64,000 nt of DNA. It comes from Heliomarina sp018223035 (GTDB taxonomy: Bacteria > Pseudomonadota > Alphaproteobacteria > Rhodobacterales > Rhodobacteraceae). The translations under genes were made by a program, and so were the position numbers. This document shows, one piece after another, positions 50,890 through 60,711 of the stretch. The notes under the pieces are model-generated. The model ran no database searches and was not told the origin of the DNA. It was given only the letters and a program-made list of their open reading frames with translations. The stretch lies in the NCBI GenBank assembly GCA_018223035.1, contig JAAEZD010000003.1:310001-374000 (forward strand), written 5' to 3'. Each line of letters starts with the position of its first letter. Position 1 is the first letter of the stretch.

Positions 50890-51651
50890 CTAAATGGCTG
50901 CACGGCGATACCTGGCACAGGTCAGGTCTTTCAGCACAATCTGGTTCATCGCCGGTTCGTCAAGGATCAGGTCAAGCCAGATTTTCTCGATCCGGTTCTC
51001 GTTGATCTTGCCATAGGCAAGGTCGAACTCGACCATGACCGACTTGTCCTGCTTTGGCAGTTCCCGTACCAGTTGCTCGGTATTCGGACCGTGGCGAATG
51101 TTGAGCCTTGCGAAAATGTCGATCGGGTTCTCGGTCTCGATGATCGCATCCATCCGCACCAGGTGCGATTTCGTCAGTCCCTTGGCAAGCTCCGGCGGCA
51201 TATCGATCACCAGCGACAGGAACGTGCCGCCAAAGTGGAACACGTCCATCCGTAGCCCATAAGGCGCAAGGTCGCCTTCACGGGTATTGCGTACCTGGCG
51301 CAGGCTCAACTCCGAGAGGGGGCAGTCGTGGAACAGCGTGACCTCTTCACCGAGCGCGGTCTTGCTTGGCATCGCGGCCACGCCCGGTTTGTCCAGAGGA
51401 CCGCGCCATAGGTCAGGCCGCCATGACCAGTCGGTGCCATGCGGTCGCGGGAAGGATGTGGACCCTATATGCGGCAGCGCAAGCCGCCCATCGGCCACGT
51501 GGATCAACCGGCTGATCTGCGCGCGAAGTTGGCGGGCATAGCCGCGTTGTTCGCGCAGGACGGGAAGGGGCGTCTCGGATGCGGCGCGCGCCGCACGTCG
51601 CCAGCGTCTCAGGACCCGTTTCTGGAACAGCCGGTCGAGTATCCCGCTCAT
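50890..51651 (-). CDS. DUF6478-like uncharacterised protein
   Basis: 253-residue protein resembling DUF6478 proteins of Rhodobacteraceae, function unknown. The N-terminus is basic and helical (KRVLRRWRRAARAASETPLPVLREQRGYARQLRAQISRLIHVADGRL), then a region with FHFGGTFLSLVIDMPPELA and HGPNTEQLVRELP. No signal peptide or membrane segment. AGGGAGAACG precedes the ATG. It is the first gene of a two-gene unit with the small protein at 50509. Confidence 0.75.
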   Translation of the reverse strand: MSGILDRLFQKRVLRRWRRAARAASETPLPVLREQRGYARQLRAQISRLIHVADGRLALPHIGSTSFPRPHGTDWSWRPDLWRGPLDKPGVAAMPSKTALGEEVTLFHDCPLSELSLRQVRNTREGDLAPYGLRMDVFHFGGTFLSLVIDMPPELAKGLTKSHLVRMDAIIETENPIDIFARLNIRHGPNTEQLVRELPKQDKSVMVEFDLAYGKINENRIEKIWLDLILDEPAMNQIVLKDLTCARYRRAAI

Positions 51652-51776
51652 CGTTCTCCCTGCCGCGGGCCCGCGGCATTCTTCCCTAGTGAAACCGTTT
51701 GACCATCTAACAAAAGCGGAAAGATCAGGGAAACCGGCAATTGCGCCCGCTGCCCCATATCGCCGGGAATTTGCGT

Positions 51777-52439
51777 CTAATTTGACTCAGTTTCGTTCGG
51801 GCTGGGCGTGCGCGAATTGGCCACGGTGCGCGGCAGGCTGGATTTGCGGGTGCGATCGACAAGATCGGTGACGATCCCGGCCCCCGGTTTCCCAAGCGCT
51901 TCGCTGCCATCGGGCGCGTAAAGGCCGATACTGACCAGGTGATCGTTCAGCACAAACGCACCGCGCCAGTGGACCGGGCTGACGCCATCGAGCGGGGGGT
52001 ACTTGTCGCTTAAGCGGACAAGGGCCAGCCCGTCGCGCTTGTGGTTATCCAGCACCCGCGAGGTATCTGCCGCGCGCGCAAGGTCCTGCCGGGTCGGGGC
52101 GGGGGCGCCCTTGCCATGAGCGGCGGTCGTCACGGTGATGATCGCAAGATCGTAGCCGTTGAAATAGCCCCGGACGCCGACGGTATCGCAGCGGGCCAAC
52201 ATCGCGAAACCGGTGCGCCCAAGGCGGCGAACGGTGCGTCGGTCAATGCAATAGCCATCAGGTGCTGTGAGGATGACATTGCCATCGGCAAGTTCGACCT
52301 TCGCCATTCGCGCATGACCGGAGGATTCCGCGGGCTCGTTCAATTCGGACGCGAAGGGCAGACCGGTCGCCTGATCGCAACCGGTCAAAAGAAGTGCGGC
52401 GAAGATCGCCGAACAGGCTTTATAGATCCATGTAGACAT
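51777..52439 (-). CDS. Uncharacterised lipoprotein
   Basis: 220-residue protein with a lipoprotein signal: hydrophobic core ACSAIFAALLL then lipobox LTGC, lipidated at Cys20. The mature part has two further cysteines (YCIDRRTVRR and ARCDTVG) and no recognised domain. I chose MSTWIY at 52439 because GGAGAAAC precedes it and the signal begins there; the frame continues into ilvD. It overlaps the ilvD 3' end by 20 bases, so co-transcription is likely though the functions seem unrelated. Confidence 0.78.
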   Translation of the reverse strand: MSTWIYKACSAIFAALLLTGCDQATGLPFASELNEPAESSGHARMAKVELADGNVILTAPDGYCIDRRTVRRLGRTGFAMLARCDTVGVRGYFNGYDLAIITVTTAAHGKGAPAPTRQDLARAADTSRVLDNHKRDGLALVRLSDKYPPLDGVSPVHWRGAFVLNDHLVSIGLYAPDGSEALGKPGAGIVTDLVDRTRKSSLPRTVANSRTPSPNETESN

Positions 52440-54183
52440 GTTTCTCCGCCTTGCCGCCCGGATGGGTGACAGCGCCTTTGTGGGTCGCGCCGACCAGCTG
52501 GGCATATTTCCACAACGCGCCCGAGGCATAGATCGTTTCACGCGGGCCTTTCCAGTCTGCCTTGCGTTGTGCCAGTTCCTCGTCGCTCAGATCGACCGAT
52601 ATTTCACCTTTAACGGCGTCGATGGTGATCATGTCGCCGTTGCGGACAAGCGCGATGGGCCCGCCATGGGCAGCCTCGGGGCCAACATGTCCGACGCAGA
52701 AGCCGCGGGTCGCGCCCGAGAACCGACCATCGGTGATCAGTGCGATCTTCTTTCCCATACCCTGTCCGGACAAGGCCGCCGTGGTGGCGAGCATTTCGCG
52801 CATGCCCGGGCCGCCTGCGGGGCCTTCGTTGCGGATAACGATGACTTCGCCCTCGGAATAGTCGCGCTTTTGCACGGCCTCGAAAGCCTCTTCCTCGCAT
52901 TCAAAGACATGCGCCGGGCCAGTGAAGACCTGATCTTCGGCTGCGATGCCCGCGACCTTTACAATTGCGCCTTCGGGGGCAAGGTTGCCCCTGAGCCCGA
53001 CAACGCCGCCGGTCTTGGTGATCGGGGTGGCGACAGGGTGGATTACCTTGCCGTCGGCCTCGCGGGTCACACGGTCGAGTTCTTCGCCAATGCTGCGGCC
53101 GCTGGCGGTCATGCAGTCTTCGTGGATTAACCCGGCCTTGCGTAATTCCTTTAGCACGACAGGCACGCCACCGGCCTCGTAAAGATCCTTGGCTACGTAG
53201 TCGCCGCCCGGCTTGAGGTTTACGAAATAAGGCGTGTCGCGGAAGATATCGCAGACATCCATGAGGTCGAAATCAATGCCGGCCTCATGGGCGATGGCGG
53301 GCAGGTGCAATCCCCCATTGGTCGACCCGCCGGTACAGGCAACCACGCGGGCCGCATTTTCAAGCGATTGGCGCGTGACGACGTCCCGGGCGCGGATGTT
53401 CTTTTCCAGCAGGTTCATGACCGCCTGACCAGAAGCCTCGCCATACTGGTCACGGGATTCATAAGGCGCGGGCATCCCGGACGAATTGAACAGCGCCAGC
53501 CCGATCGCCTCGGATACGCAGGCCATCGTGTTCGCGGTAAACTGACCGCCACAGGCCCCGGCAGAAGGGCAAGCAACGCGTTCCAGCACATCCAGCGCGG
53601 CGTCCGAAAGGGTGCCGTTCTGGTGGCGGCCCACCGCCTCAAACATGTCCTGCACCGTCAGATCACGGCTTGCGAAATCTTCAGGGACGTCGGCACCCAC
53701 CGGCGCCTTACCCGGCAGGATCGACCCGCCATAGATGAAAACCGACGGCACGTTCAGACGTACCATCGCCATCATCATCCCGGGCAAAGATTTGTCGCAC
53801 CCGGCCAGACCGACAAGCGCGTCATAGCAATGGCCGCGCATGGTCAGTTCGACGGTGTCTGCAATCGCCTCACGCGAGGCGAGAGAGGAGCGCATGCCCT
53901 CATGGCCCATCGCGATGCCATCTGTGACCGTGATCGTGGTGAATTCGCGCGGCGTTCCGGCGGCAGCCTTGACGCCCATCTTGACCGACTGGGCCTGGCG
54001 GTTCAGTGCGATGTTACAGGGCGCGGCCTCGTTCCAGCAGGTTGCAACGCCAACCAGCGGCTGGTGAATTTCGGTATCGCTAACGCCCATCGCGTACATG
54101 TAGGATCGGTGCGGCGCGCGCTCCGGGCCTTCGGTTACATGGCGGCTGGGCAGTTTCGACTTGTCAAAAGGTCGATTCAGCAT
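52420..54183 (-). CDS. ilvD: Dihydroxy-acid dehydratase IlvD
   Basis: 587-residue iron-sulfur enzyme of valine, isoleucine and leucine biosynthesis, converting 2,3-dihydroxy acids to 2-oxo acids. Cluster cysteines are in LVGLAGCDKSLPGMMMAM and PSAGACGGQFTANTMA. The C-terminal domain carries GRFSGATRGFCVGHVGPEA. The length and the start after GGGGAGC are normal. It complements the leu genes elsewhere in the window, and no other ilv gene is adjacent. Confidence 0.97.
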   Translation of the reverse strand: MLNRPFDKSKLPSRHVTEGPERAPHRSYMYAMGVSDTEIHQPLVGVATCWNEAAPCNIALNRQAQSVKMGVKAAAGTPREFTTITVTDGIAMGHEGMRSSLASREAIADTVELTMRGHCYDALVGLAGCDKSLPGMMMAMVRLNVPSVFIYGGSILPGKAPVGADVPEDFASRDLTVQDMFEAVGRHQNGTLSDAALDVLERVACPSAGACGGQFTANTMACVSEAIGLALFNSSGMPAPYESRDQYGEASGQAVMNLLEKNIRARDVVTRQSLENAARVVACTGGSTNGGLHLPAIAHEAGIDFDLMDVCDIFRDTPYFVNLKPGGDYVAKDLYEAGGVPVVLKELRKAGLIHEDCMTASGRSIGEELDRVTREADGKVIHPVATPITKTGGVVGLRGNLAPEGAIVKVAGIAAEDQVFTGPAHVFECEEEAFEAVQKRDYSEGEVIVIRNEGPAGGPGMREMLATTAALSGQGMGKKIALITDGRFSGATRGFCVGHVGPEAAHGGPIALVRNGDMITIDAVKGEISVDLSDEELAQRKADWKGPRETIYASGALWKYAQLVGATHKGAVTHPGGKAEKHVYMDL

Positions 54184-54368
54184 GGCTCTGCTCCCCGGAT
54201 TCGTTGCAATTCCGCAATAAAGCGCTGTTTCGCTCTCTACAAGTATCTAGCGATCTGTGCATCAATGCACCTTGTTTTCAAACCTGCAATGATTAGCCTT
54301 ACGTGCCTGCTGCAGAAATTTTATTTCGGCATTTTCGGCACACTCTCGGCACGAACGGAAGGACGGGC

Positions 54369-57300
54369 ATGGACCGTACCCTGTTTTCTTTCATCTGGAA
54401 GCATTCCAAGCGCCAGCAGATACTCCTGCTGTTTTTCACGCTGGTGTCCTTTCCCTTCCTCTATGCCTCGCTGGAACTGCCAAAGCGGATCATCAACGAT
54501 GCGATCGGCGCACCCAGCGACACTGTCGAGGCCTTTGGCCTGACGTTGACGCAGGTGGAATACCTGCTTTTGCTCTGTTTTGCCTTCCTTGCCGCCGTTC
54601 TGCTGAGCGGCATGATGAAGATGCGCATCAACACCATGAAAGGTGTCTTGTCCGAACGGCTGCTACGGCGCCTGCGGTATCAGCTGATTTCGCGCATGAT
54701 GCGGTTCCCGGCGCCCTATTTCCGGACCACCAGCCAGGGCGAACTGGTGTCGATGATCACCTCCGAGGCGGAACCGATGGGCGGGCTGATGGGCGACGCG
54801 GTCGCGCAGCCTGCCTTTCAGTTCGGCCAGATGATGACGATCCTGATCTTCCTGTTTGCCCAGAGCATCTGGTTCGGCCTTGCTTCTGTCGCGCTGATCC
54901 CGCTTCAGGCATGGCTGATCCCGCGCCTGCAACGTCAGATTAACCTGCTGAACAAGGACCGGATTCAGGAAATCCGCGCCTTCAGTTCCGAGATCGGCGA
55001 AACCGCCGCCGGGATCAGTGACCTGCGCGCGAACGGCGGTTGGCGTTATCGGCTTGCCCAGTTCACCGACCGGCTGGGGCGGCTGTTCGATATCCGTTTC
55101 CAGATCTACCAAAAGAAGTTCTTCATGAAGTTCCTGAACAACATGATCGGGCATCTCACGCCTTTTTTCTTTTATTCTGTTGGCGGTTATCTGGCGATTC
55201 AGGGTGATATCACGGTCGGCGCGCTGGTGGCCGCGCTTGCAGCCTACAAGGATCTGAGCGCGCCGTGGAAAGAGCTTTTGACCTATTACAACCAGGTTCA
55301 GGATATGTCGCTGCGCTGGCAGGTTGTCACAGAACGTTTTGCTCCAAGGAACATGATCGCCCCCGAGCTTTTCGACGGTGAGCCGGACATGATTCCGCAT
55401 CTGAACGGCGATATAGAATTCCACAAGGTCTCGGTTCAGGACGAGGACGGTAATGCCGTGCTCGAAGACGTGAGCCTCACAATCCCTGCCGGCGGTCGCG
55501 TCGCAATTCAGAGCAAGGGCGAAAACGAAAGGGCTGCCATAGCCCGGTTGCTGACGCGCGAGATCACCCCGACCCGTGGCTGGATTACCGTATCCGGTTA
55601 TCCGCTTGAGACGCTGCACCAGTCGATCATCGCGACGCGGATCGGTTATGCCCATTCGCGACCTTACATTTTCGAGGGTACGCTCGCCGATAACCTGTTG
55701 ATGCCGCTTCGGATCAAGCCGCAGTCGGTGATATGGGATCCGCAGGGCAAGGACCGCAAGCTGATCGAAGCACAGCGGTCCGGGAACAGCACGGATCCGC
55801 TTGATGTGAAATGGATCGATCCCGATCTGGCCGGGCTTTCGAACGCAACGGACATCCGGGACTGGTGGTTCCAGCTGCTCGAGGCAATGGGGATTGATGA
55901 GCAGATGTTCCGCCGCACTCTGCGCACCACCTTCGATCCCGAGATTCACAAAAATCTCGCGGCGGATATCGTGGCCCTGCGCCCCGAAATCGCCGAAAGG
56001 CTGCGGGCCAGAGGGCTGAGCGACGTTGTGTACCGGTTCGACCCGGATGCGTTCAACCCGGCGATGCCGCTGGGCGGCAACCTGTTCTTTGCGACGCCAA
56101 CACAGGACATTCCGCCCGAGAAACTGGCGCGAAACCCGCGTTTCGTCGAAATGCTGCGGGAACAGAAGCTCGACGGCGAAGCTCTGAATATCGCGCAGGC
56201 GGTTATCGAGACTCTGCGCCAGACCTTCGGACTCGACGGCACCGATCACCCGCTCTTTCGCCGTCTTGGCATCAGCGACGAAATCTACGCGCGCCTGAAT
56301 GACATCGCGATAAAGCGCGCCGCACGGGGCAATGGTGCCCTGTCGGCCGAGGAAAGGGCGCTGATGCTGACCGTGCCCTTCCTGCTCACGGCCGAGCAGA
56401 TCGGCCCGAGCTTTCCCGACCAGTACAAGCAGGAAATTCTCGAAATTCGTCGCGCCAAGGTCGACGAGTTGCGCAATTACGTCAGCGATCTCTTTGAACC
56501 GATCCGGGCCGACACCTATATGCCAAGGCTGACGGTCATCGAAAACGCGATCTTTGGCAGGGTCTCGATCATGGCAGGGGCCAAGGCCGATGCCGTCGAA
56601 GAGGTGGTGGCCGAAGTGATGAGTGAGCATGACATGCGCAAACGCGCCGCGGCGATCATCTACGACATGCACATCGGGCTGGGCGGTGCGAACCTGCCGA
56701 CCCTGCTTCAGGAACGATCGGCTTTTACCCGCGCTGCCATCAAACGTCCGGATATCCTGTTGATGGATCACGCGCTGGCGAGCCACGATTCAGAAAGCCG
56801 GGCGCAGACAAGGGCCAAGCTGCGCGACCTTCTGCCTAATACCACCATCCTGTTTCTCGAAGACCGGTTTGAGAACCCGGGCGAGTATGACTTTTTCGTC
56901 GAGATCGTGGATGGCAGGGTCGCCGGTACCGATTGCTCGGGCCAGAAAAAGATGTCGGAAAAGGCTACGGCCGATCTTCAGCGCAAGATCAGGGCGCTTG
57001 CCAAAACCGAACTCTTTGCAAAACTCAGCCCGCGCAACCTGCGGCTGCTGGCCTTTTCGGCCAAGTGGTACGAGGCCGACACCGAGCAGGTTGTCTTTTC
57101 TACAGGCGAGAAACCCGATGCCGCCTATCTCTGCCTGTCCGGTCAGGCCGAATTGCGCTGGCCCCATGGGGATGCGGATACACCGCCGCTTACCGTGATC
57201 AATCCCGGGCGTCTTATCGGCGACCTGTCGGTGATAACCGGACAGGTGCGCCAGACGGACCTCGTCGCAACGGAGCCAAGCATGTTTCTGCGGATCGGGG

Positions 57301-57482
57301 CCGAAGAATTCCGCACGGTCATCGAAACGGATCCGTCGGTGGCGGTACAATTGCTTGAAACCATGGGCGGGCACCTGAGTTCTGCCGCCAGTCGCCTGCG
57401 CGCGCAGAACCTCGACAACGACCATATGTCCTCGATGACCAGCTTCAGCACCAAGAGCTATGGCGGACATGCGGATGCCTGA
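54369..57482 (+). CDS. ABC exporter-like protein with degenerate ATPase site and cyclic-nucleotide-binding domain
   Basis: 1037-residue protein. Residues about 1-320 are an ABC-exporter membrane domain (six helices; YQLISRMMRFPAPYFRTTSQGELVSM). The nucleotide-binding domain (about 345-860) lacks the key residues: the Walker A position reads AIQSKGENERAAIARLL (no GK[ST]), the signature region reads GLGGANLPTLLQERSA instead of LSGGQ, Walker B is ILLMDH with His where catalytic Glu is expected, and the H-loop His is absent (FLEDRF). About 290 residues are inserted between the Q-loop region (about 428) and the signature (about 768). A cyclic-nucleotide-binding domain follows (about 880-1010). The start is MDRTLF at 54369, with AAGGA upstream. 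Confidence 0.85.
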   Translation: MDRTLFSFIWKHSKRQQILLLFFTLVSFPFLYASLELPKRIINDAIGAPSDTVEAFGLTLTQVEYLLLLCFAFLAAVLLSGMMKMRINTMKGVLSERLLRRLRYQLISRMMRFPAPYFRTTSQGELVSMITSEAEPMGGLMGDAVAQPAFQFGQMMTILIFLFAQSIWFGLASVALIPLQAWLIPRLQRQINLLNKDRIQEIRAFSSEIGETAAGISDLRANGGWRYRLAQFTDRLGRLFDIRFQIYQKKFFMKFLNNMIGHLTPFFFYSVGGYLAIQGDITVGALVAALAAYKDLSAPWKELLTYYNQVQDMSLRWQVVTERFAPRNMIAPELFDGEPDMIPHLNGDIEFHKVSVQDEDGNAVLEDVSLTIPAGGRVAIQSKGENERAAIARLLTREITPTRGWITVSGYPLETLHQSIIATRIGYAHSRPYIFEGTLADNLLMPLRIKPQSVIWDPQGKDRKLIEAQRSGNSTDPLDVKWIDPDLAGLSNATDIRDWWFQLLEAMGIDEQMFRRTLRTTFDPEIHKNLAADIVALRPEIAERLRARGLSDVVYRFDPDAFNPAMPLGGNLFFATPTQDIPPEKLARNPRFVEMLREQKLDGEALNIAQAVIETLRQTFGLDGTDHPLFRRLGISDEIYARLNDIAIKRAARGNGALSAEERALMLTVPFLLTAEQIGPSFPDQYKQEILEIRRAKVDELRNYVSDLFEPIRADTYMPRLTVIENAIFGRVSIMAGAKADAVEEVVAEVMSEHDMRKRAAAIIYDMHIGLGGANLPTLLQERSAFTRAAIKRPDILLMDHALASHDSESRAQTRAKLRDLLPNTTILFLEDRFENPGEYDFFVEIVDGRVAGTDCSGQKKMSEKATADLQRKIRALAKTELFAKLSPRNLRLLAFSAKWYEADTEQVVFSTGEKPDAAYLCLSGQAELRWPHGDADTPPLTVINPGRLIGDLSVITGQVRQTDLVATEPSMFLRIGAEEFRTVIETDPSVAVQLLETMGGHLSSAASRLRAQNLDNDHMSSMTSFSTKSYGGHADA

Positions 57483-58374
57483 AGGCGCCTATCGCCCGCA
57501 CGAGAACCTCGTCGCAACAGCCCGCGAAAAACCGCAGATCTGGCGGCTTGTGCTAGGGTTGATCGTCGCGGGGTTTGTCACGTTTTTCGCAGGATTCGCG
57601 ATGCGGGCCGTTCTTGGCGCGGTCTCGCCGGACTTCCAGCGCGAGTTGCTCAATCCCGCCAACGGTAAAGGCAACACGCCGCTGACCCTGCTTTTGCTGC
57701 TGTTCAGCTTTGGCTTCGTGATCCTTGGCATTTTCGTCGCGGCCCGGCTGGTGCAGCACAGATCGCCCCTGTCGATGATCGGGCCGCTGCCGCTGGCGAT
57801 CGGGCAATTCCTGCGGGTCGCGGGGCTGGTCGTCATGCTTGGCATTCTGGTGATGATCCTGCCGCCCTATGACATGGGCGAACCGCTGGAGCCCAACCTG
57901 CCGGTCGGTATTTGGCTGGCGCTGTTGCCGATCTCACTGCTGGCGGTGCTGACACAGGTCGCAAGCGAGGAAATCCTGTTTCGCGGATATATCCAGCAGT
58001 CGCTCGCGGCGCGCTTCCGCTCACCTCTCGTCTGGATGGTAGTGCCCGCGATCCTTTTTGGAATCGGCCATTATGTTCCGGCGCAGGCGGGGGCGAATGC
58101 AGCCCTTATCGCGGTCTGGGCTTTTGGTTTTGGTGTCATGGCGGCTGACATAACGGCGCGGGCCGGAACGCTGGGACCGGCGATTGCGCTGCACATGATC
58201 AACAACGTCACCGCCATCCTGATCGTGTCCGTGCCGGATTCGCTTAGCGGTCTGGCCCTTGCCACGACACCGTTCAGCCTGTCCGAAACGGAAAACCTGC
58301 GCAGCTGGATGCTCGTCGACTTTGGCTTTATCGTCGTCAGCTGGCTTGCCGCGCGGCTTGCCATTCGCCGCTGA
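57460..58374 (+). CDS. CPBP-family intramembrane metalloprotease
   Basis: 304-residue inner-membrane protein with about eight helices. The CPBP (Abi/CAAX-protease-like) motifs are complete: EExxxR as EEILFR (Glu170, Glu171, Arg175), FxxxH as FGIGH (His204) and HxxxN as HMINN (His245, Asn249), forming the membrane metal site. It overlaps the end of the ABC-like gene by 23 bases, so the two are translationally linked, and it may process or regulate the ABC-like protein. The start could also be 57469. accD follows 63 bases on. Confidence 0.88.
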   Translation: MADMRMPEGAYRPHENLVATAREKPQIWRLVLGLIVAGFVTFFAGFAMRAVLGAVSPDFQRELLNPANGKGNTPLTLLLLLFSFGFVILGIFVAARLVQHRSPLSMIGPLPLAIGQFLRVAGLVVMLGILVMILPPYDMGEPLEPNLPVGIWLALLPISLLAVLTQVASEEILFRGYIQQSLAARFRSPLVWMVVPAILFGIGHYVPAQAGANAALIAVWAFGFGVMAADITARAGTLGPAIALHMINNVTAILIVSVPDSLSGLALATTPFSLSETENLRSWMLVDFGFIVVSWLAARLAIRR

Positions 58375-58437
58375 TTGCAATTCACCGGGGCGGGGCTTAT
58401 CTGGGGGCCACGACCTCGCCAGCAAAAGGCCGACTGC

Positions 58438-59430
58438 ATGAACTGGATTACCAACTACGTCCGCCCGCGGATAAATTCGATCTTTTCGCGCCGGGAAACA
58501 CCCGAGAATCTTTGGCAGAAATGCGACGAATGCGGCACCATGCTGTTCCACCGCGAGCTGACGGAAAATCTCAACGTCTGCACCAATTGCGGTCACCACA
58601 TGAACATCACCCCGCGCGACCGGTTCAAGGCGTTGTTCGATGGCGGTGTGTTCAACGAGGTGAAGGTGCCCGAACCGCTGGCCGATCCGTTGCAATTCCG
58701 CGACCAGAAACGCTATCCCGACCGGATGCGCACCGCGCAGAAGACCACTGGCGAAAAAGAGGCGATGTTGGTCGCTTCGGGTGAAATCGGACGTACCCCG
58801 ATCATCGCCGCCGCGCAGGACTTTTCCTTTATGGGAGGGTCCATGGGGATGTACGTCGGCAACGCGATCCTTGCCGCTGCGGAAGAGGCGGTTAAGCTCA
58901 AGCGCCCGTTGATCCTGTTCTCGGCGGCCGGCGGGGCGCGCATGCAGGAAGGCATCCTGAGCCTGATGCAAATGCCGCGTACCACGGTTGCGGTCCAGAT
59001 GCTGAAAGAGGCGGGTCTTCCCTATATCGTCGTGCTGACCCACCCGACCACGGGCGGTGTGACGGCGTCTTACGCGATGCTGGGCGATGTGCATATCGCC
59101 GAGCCCAACGCGCTGATCTGTTTCGCAGGCCCACGCGTGATCGAGCAAACCATCCGCGAAAAGCTGCCCGACGGGTTCCAGCGCGCGGAATACCTGCTGG
59201 ATCATGGCATGCTCGACCGTGTGACCCCGCGCACCGAGATGCGCGAAGAATTGATTACCATCACCCGGATGCTGCTTGGCATGCCGCCTGCCGTTCGCGG
59301 TGATCTTCCGGCCCCGGACAAGACGGAAAAAGCGGACCCGGTCGCTGCCGCAACCGCACCCGTTGCCGAACCTGATACATCCGCGGCCAAGCCTGCACCG
59401 GCGCCGACGCCGCAAAAACCGCTCAAATGA
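58438..59430 (+). CDS. accD: Acetyl-CoA carboxylase carboxyltransferase beta subunit AccD
   Basis: 330-residue subunit that transfers the carboxyl group from biotin to acetyl-CoA in fatty-acid synthesis. An N-terminal zinc ribbon is formed by Cys29, Cys32, Cys48 and Cys51. The crotonase-like core includes FMGGSMGMYVGNAI and ILFSAAGGARMQEGILSLMQM. The last 45 residues are Ala/Pro/Glu-rich (a low-complexity tail). I chose the start MNWITN at 58438, preceded by AAGG. It overlaps folC by four bases, a frequent pairing. Confidence 0.96.
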   Translation: MNWITNYVRPRINSIFSRRETPENLWQKCDECGTMLFHRELTENLNVCTNCGHHMNITPRDRFKALFDGGVFNEVKVPEPLADPLQFRDQKRYPDRMRTAQKTTGEKEAMLVASGEIGRTPIIAAAQDFSFMGGSMGMYVGNAILAAAEEAVKLKRPLILFSAAGGARMQEGILSLMQMPRTTVAVQMLKEAGLPYIVVLTHPTTGGVTASYAMLGDVHIAEPNALICFAGPRVIEQTIREKLPDGFQRAEYLLDHGMLDRVTPRTEMREELITITRMLLGMPPAVRGDLPAPDKTEKADPVAAATAPVAEPDTSAAKPAPAPTPQKPLK

Positions 59431-60707
59431 CCACGGCAGGTTCCGACGTCATCCTGCAACGGATGATGGCGTTGCACCCGAAGATCATCGATCTGACGCT
59501 GGACCGGGTCTGGCGTCTGCTCGACGCGCTGGGCAATCCGGAACGGTCGCTGCCGCCGGTGATCCATGTCGCGGGGACCAACGGCAAGGGATCGACTCTT
59601 GCGATGATCCGTGCCGGGATCGAGGGCGCGGGCCAAAGCGCCCATGTCTATACCTCGCCGCATCTTGCCCGGTTTCACGAACGCATACGCCTGGCCGGAG
59701 ATTTGATTTCCGAAGAGGACCTGACGAAGGTTCTCGATGAATGCTATCGGGCCAATGGCGATGGCGCGATTACCTATTTCGAGATTACGACCTGCGCCGC
59801 GCTGCTGGCCTTTGCCCGCACGCAGGCGGATTACACCCTGCTCGAAGTCGGGCTTGGCGGGCGTCTAGACGCGACCAATGTCATCGAAAAGCCTGCGCTT
59901 TGCGTGATCACGCCCGTTTCAGTCGACCACCAGCAGTTCCTTGGCGAAACGCTGGAAGAGATCGCTTTTGAAAAGGCGGGTATCCTAAAGCGTGGCGTAA
60001 CCTGTGTGGTCGGTCCGCAAGAGGATGCGGCGCTTGAGGTGATCGAACGGCAGGCGGCCCGCGTCGGCGCGCCGCTGCTGGTTCACGGCCAGCATTGGCA
60101 CGTGCAGGAAGAACGCGGGCGGCTTGTTTACACCGATGACACCGGTCTGCGCGACCTGTCCCTTCCAAATCTGCCGGGGGCGCATCAGATCGACAACGCC
60201 GGGGCCGCCTTGGCCGCACTGCGATATCTTGAACTTGGCGATGCCGCTTATGAGGCTGCGGTTACCCGGGCAGAATGGCCCGCCAGGATGCAACGGCTGA
60301 GCAAGGGACCGCTTGCGGATCAGGCGCCCGAGGCCGAGCTCTGGCTTGATGGGGGCCACAACCCCGCCGCCGGTATCGCGCTGGCAAGGGTGCTGGCGGG
60401 TCTGCCGAAACGTCCGACGCATTTAATCTGCGGGATGCTCAACACCAAGGACATCACCGGCTACCTTCGCCCGCTGGCGGCAGAGGTCGAAAGCCTGACC
60501 GCGATTTCCATCCCCGGCGAGGCGAATACCCTGCCTGCCGAACAGACCGCGCAGGCCGCGACCGATGCCGGTATCTCGGCAAGTTGCGCGGAGTCGGTCG
60601 AGACCGCGCTTGCTTCGATCCTTGACCGGGAACCCCATGCCCGGGTGCTGATCTGTGGCTCGCTTTATCTGGCCGGTGCGGTTCTCCGCGACGGGAACGC
60701 GTCTTGA
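59427..60707 (+). CDS. folC: Bifunctional folylpolyglutamate/dihydrofolate synthase FolC
   Basis: 426-residue Mur-ligase-family enzyme that adds glutamate to dihydropteroate and folates. The P-loop is HVAGTNGKGST near residue 48, followed by YTSPHLARFHERIRL, and the second domain has LDGGHNPAAGIALARVL. The length is normal. It starts within the accD stop (ATGA), so the two are translationally coupled. It is convergent with a porin gene, four bases apart. Confidence 0.96.
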   Translation: MTTAGSDVILQRMMALHPKIIDLTLDRVWRLLDALGNPERSLPPVIHVAGTNGKGSTLAMIRAGIEGAGQSAHVYTSPHLARFHERIRLAGDLISEEDLTKVLDECYRANGDGAITYFEITTCAALLAFARTQADYTLLEVGLGGRLDATNVIEKPALCVITPVSVDHQQFLGETLEEIAFEKAGILKRGVTCVVGPQEDAALEVIERQAARVGAPLLVHGQHWHVQEERGRLVYTDDTGLRDLSLPNLPGAHQIDNAGAALAALRYLELGDAAYEAAVTRAEWPARMQRLSKGPLADQAPEAELWLDGGHNPAAGIALARVLAGLPKRPTHLICGMLNTKDITGYLRPLAAEVESLTAISIPGEANTLPAEQTAQAATDAGISASCAESVETALASILDREPHARVLICGSLYLAGAVLRDGNAS

Positions 60708-60711
60708 CCGC

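Noticed and set aside
54663..56786. 707-codon minus-strand frame over the ABC-like gene
   Set aside because: Antisense shadow. The forward frame carries recognisable ABC membrane and cNMP domains and a proper start site.
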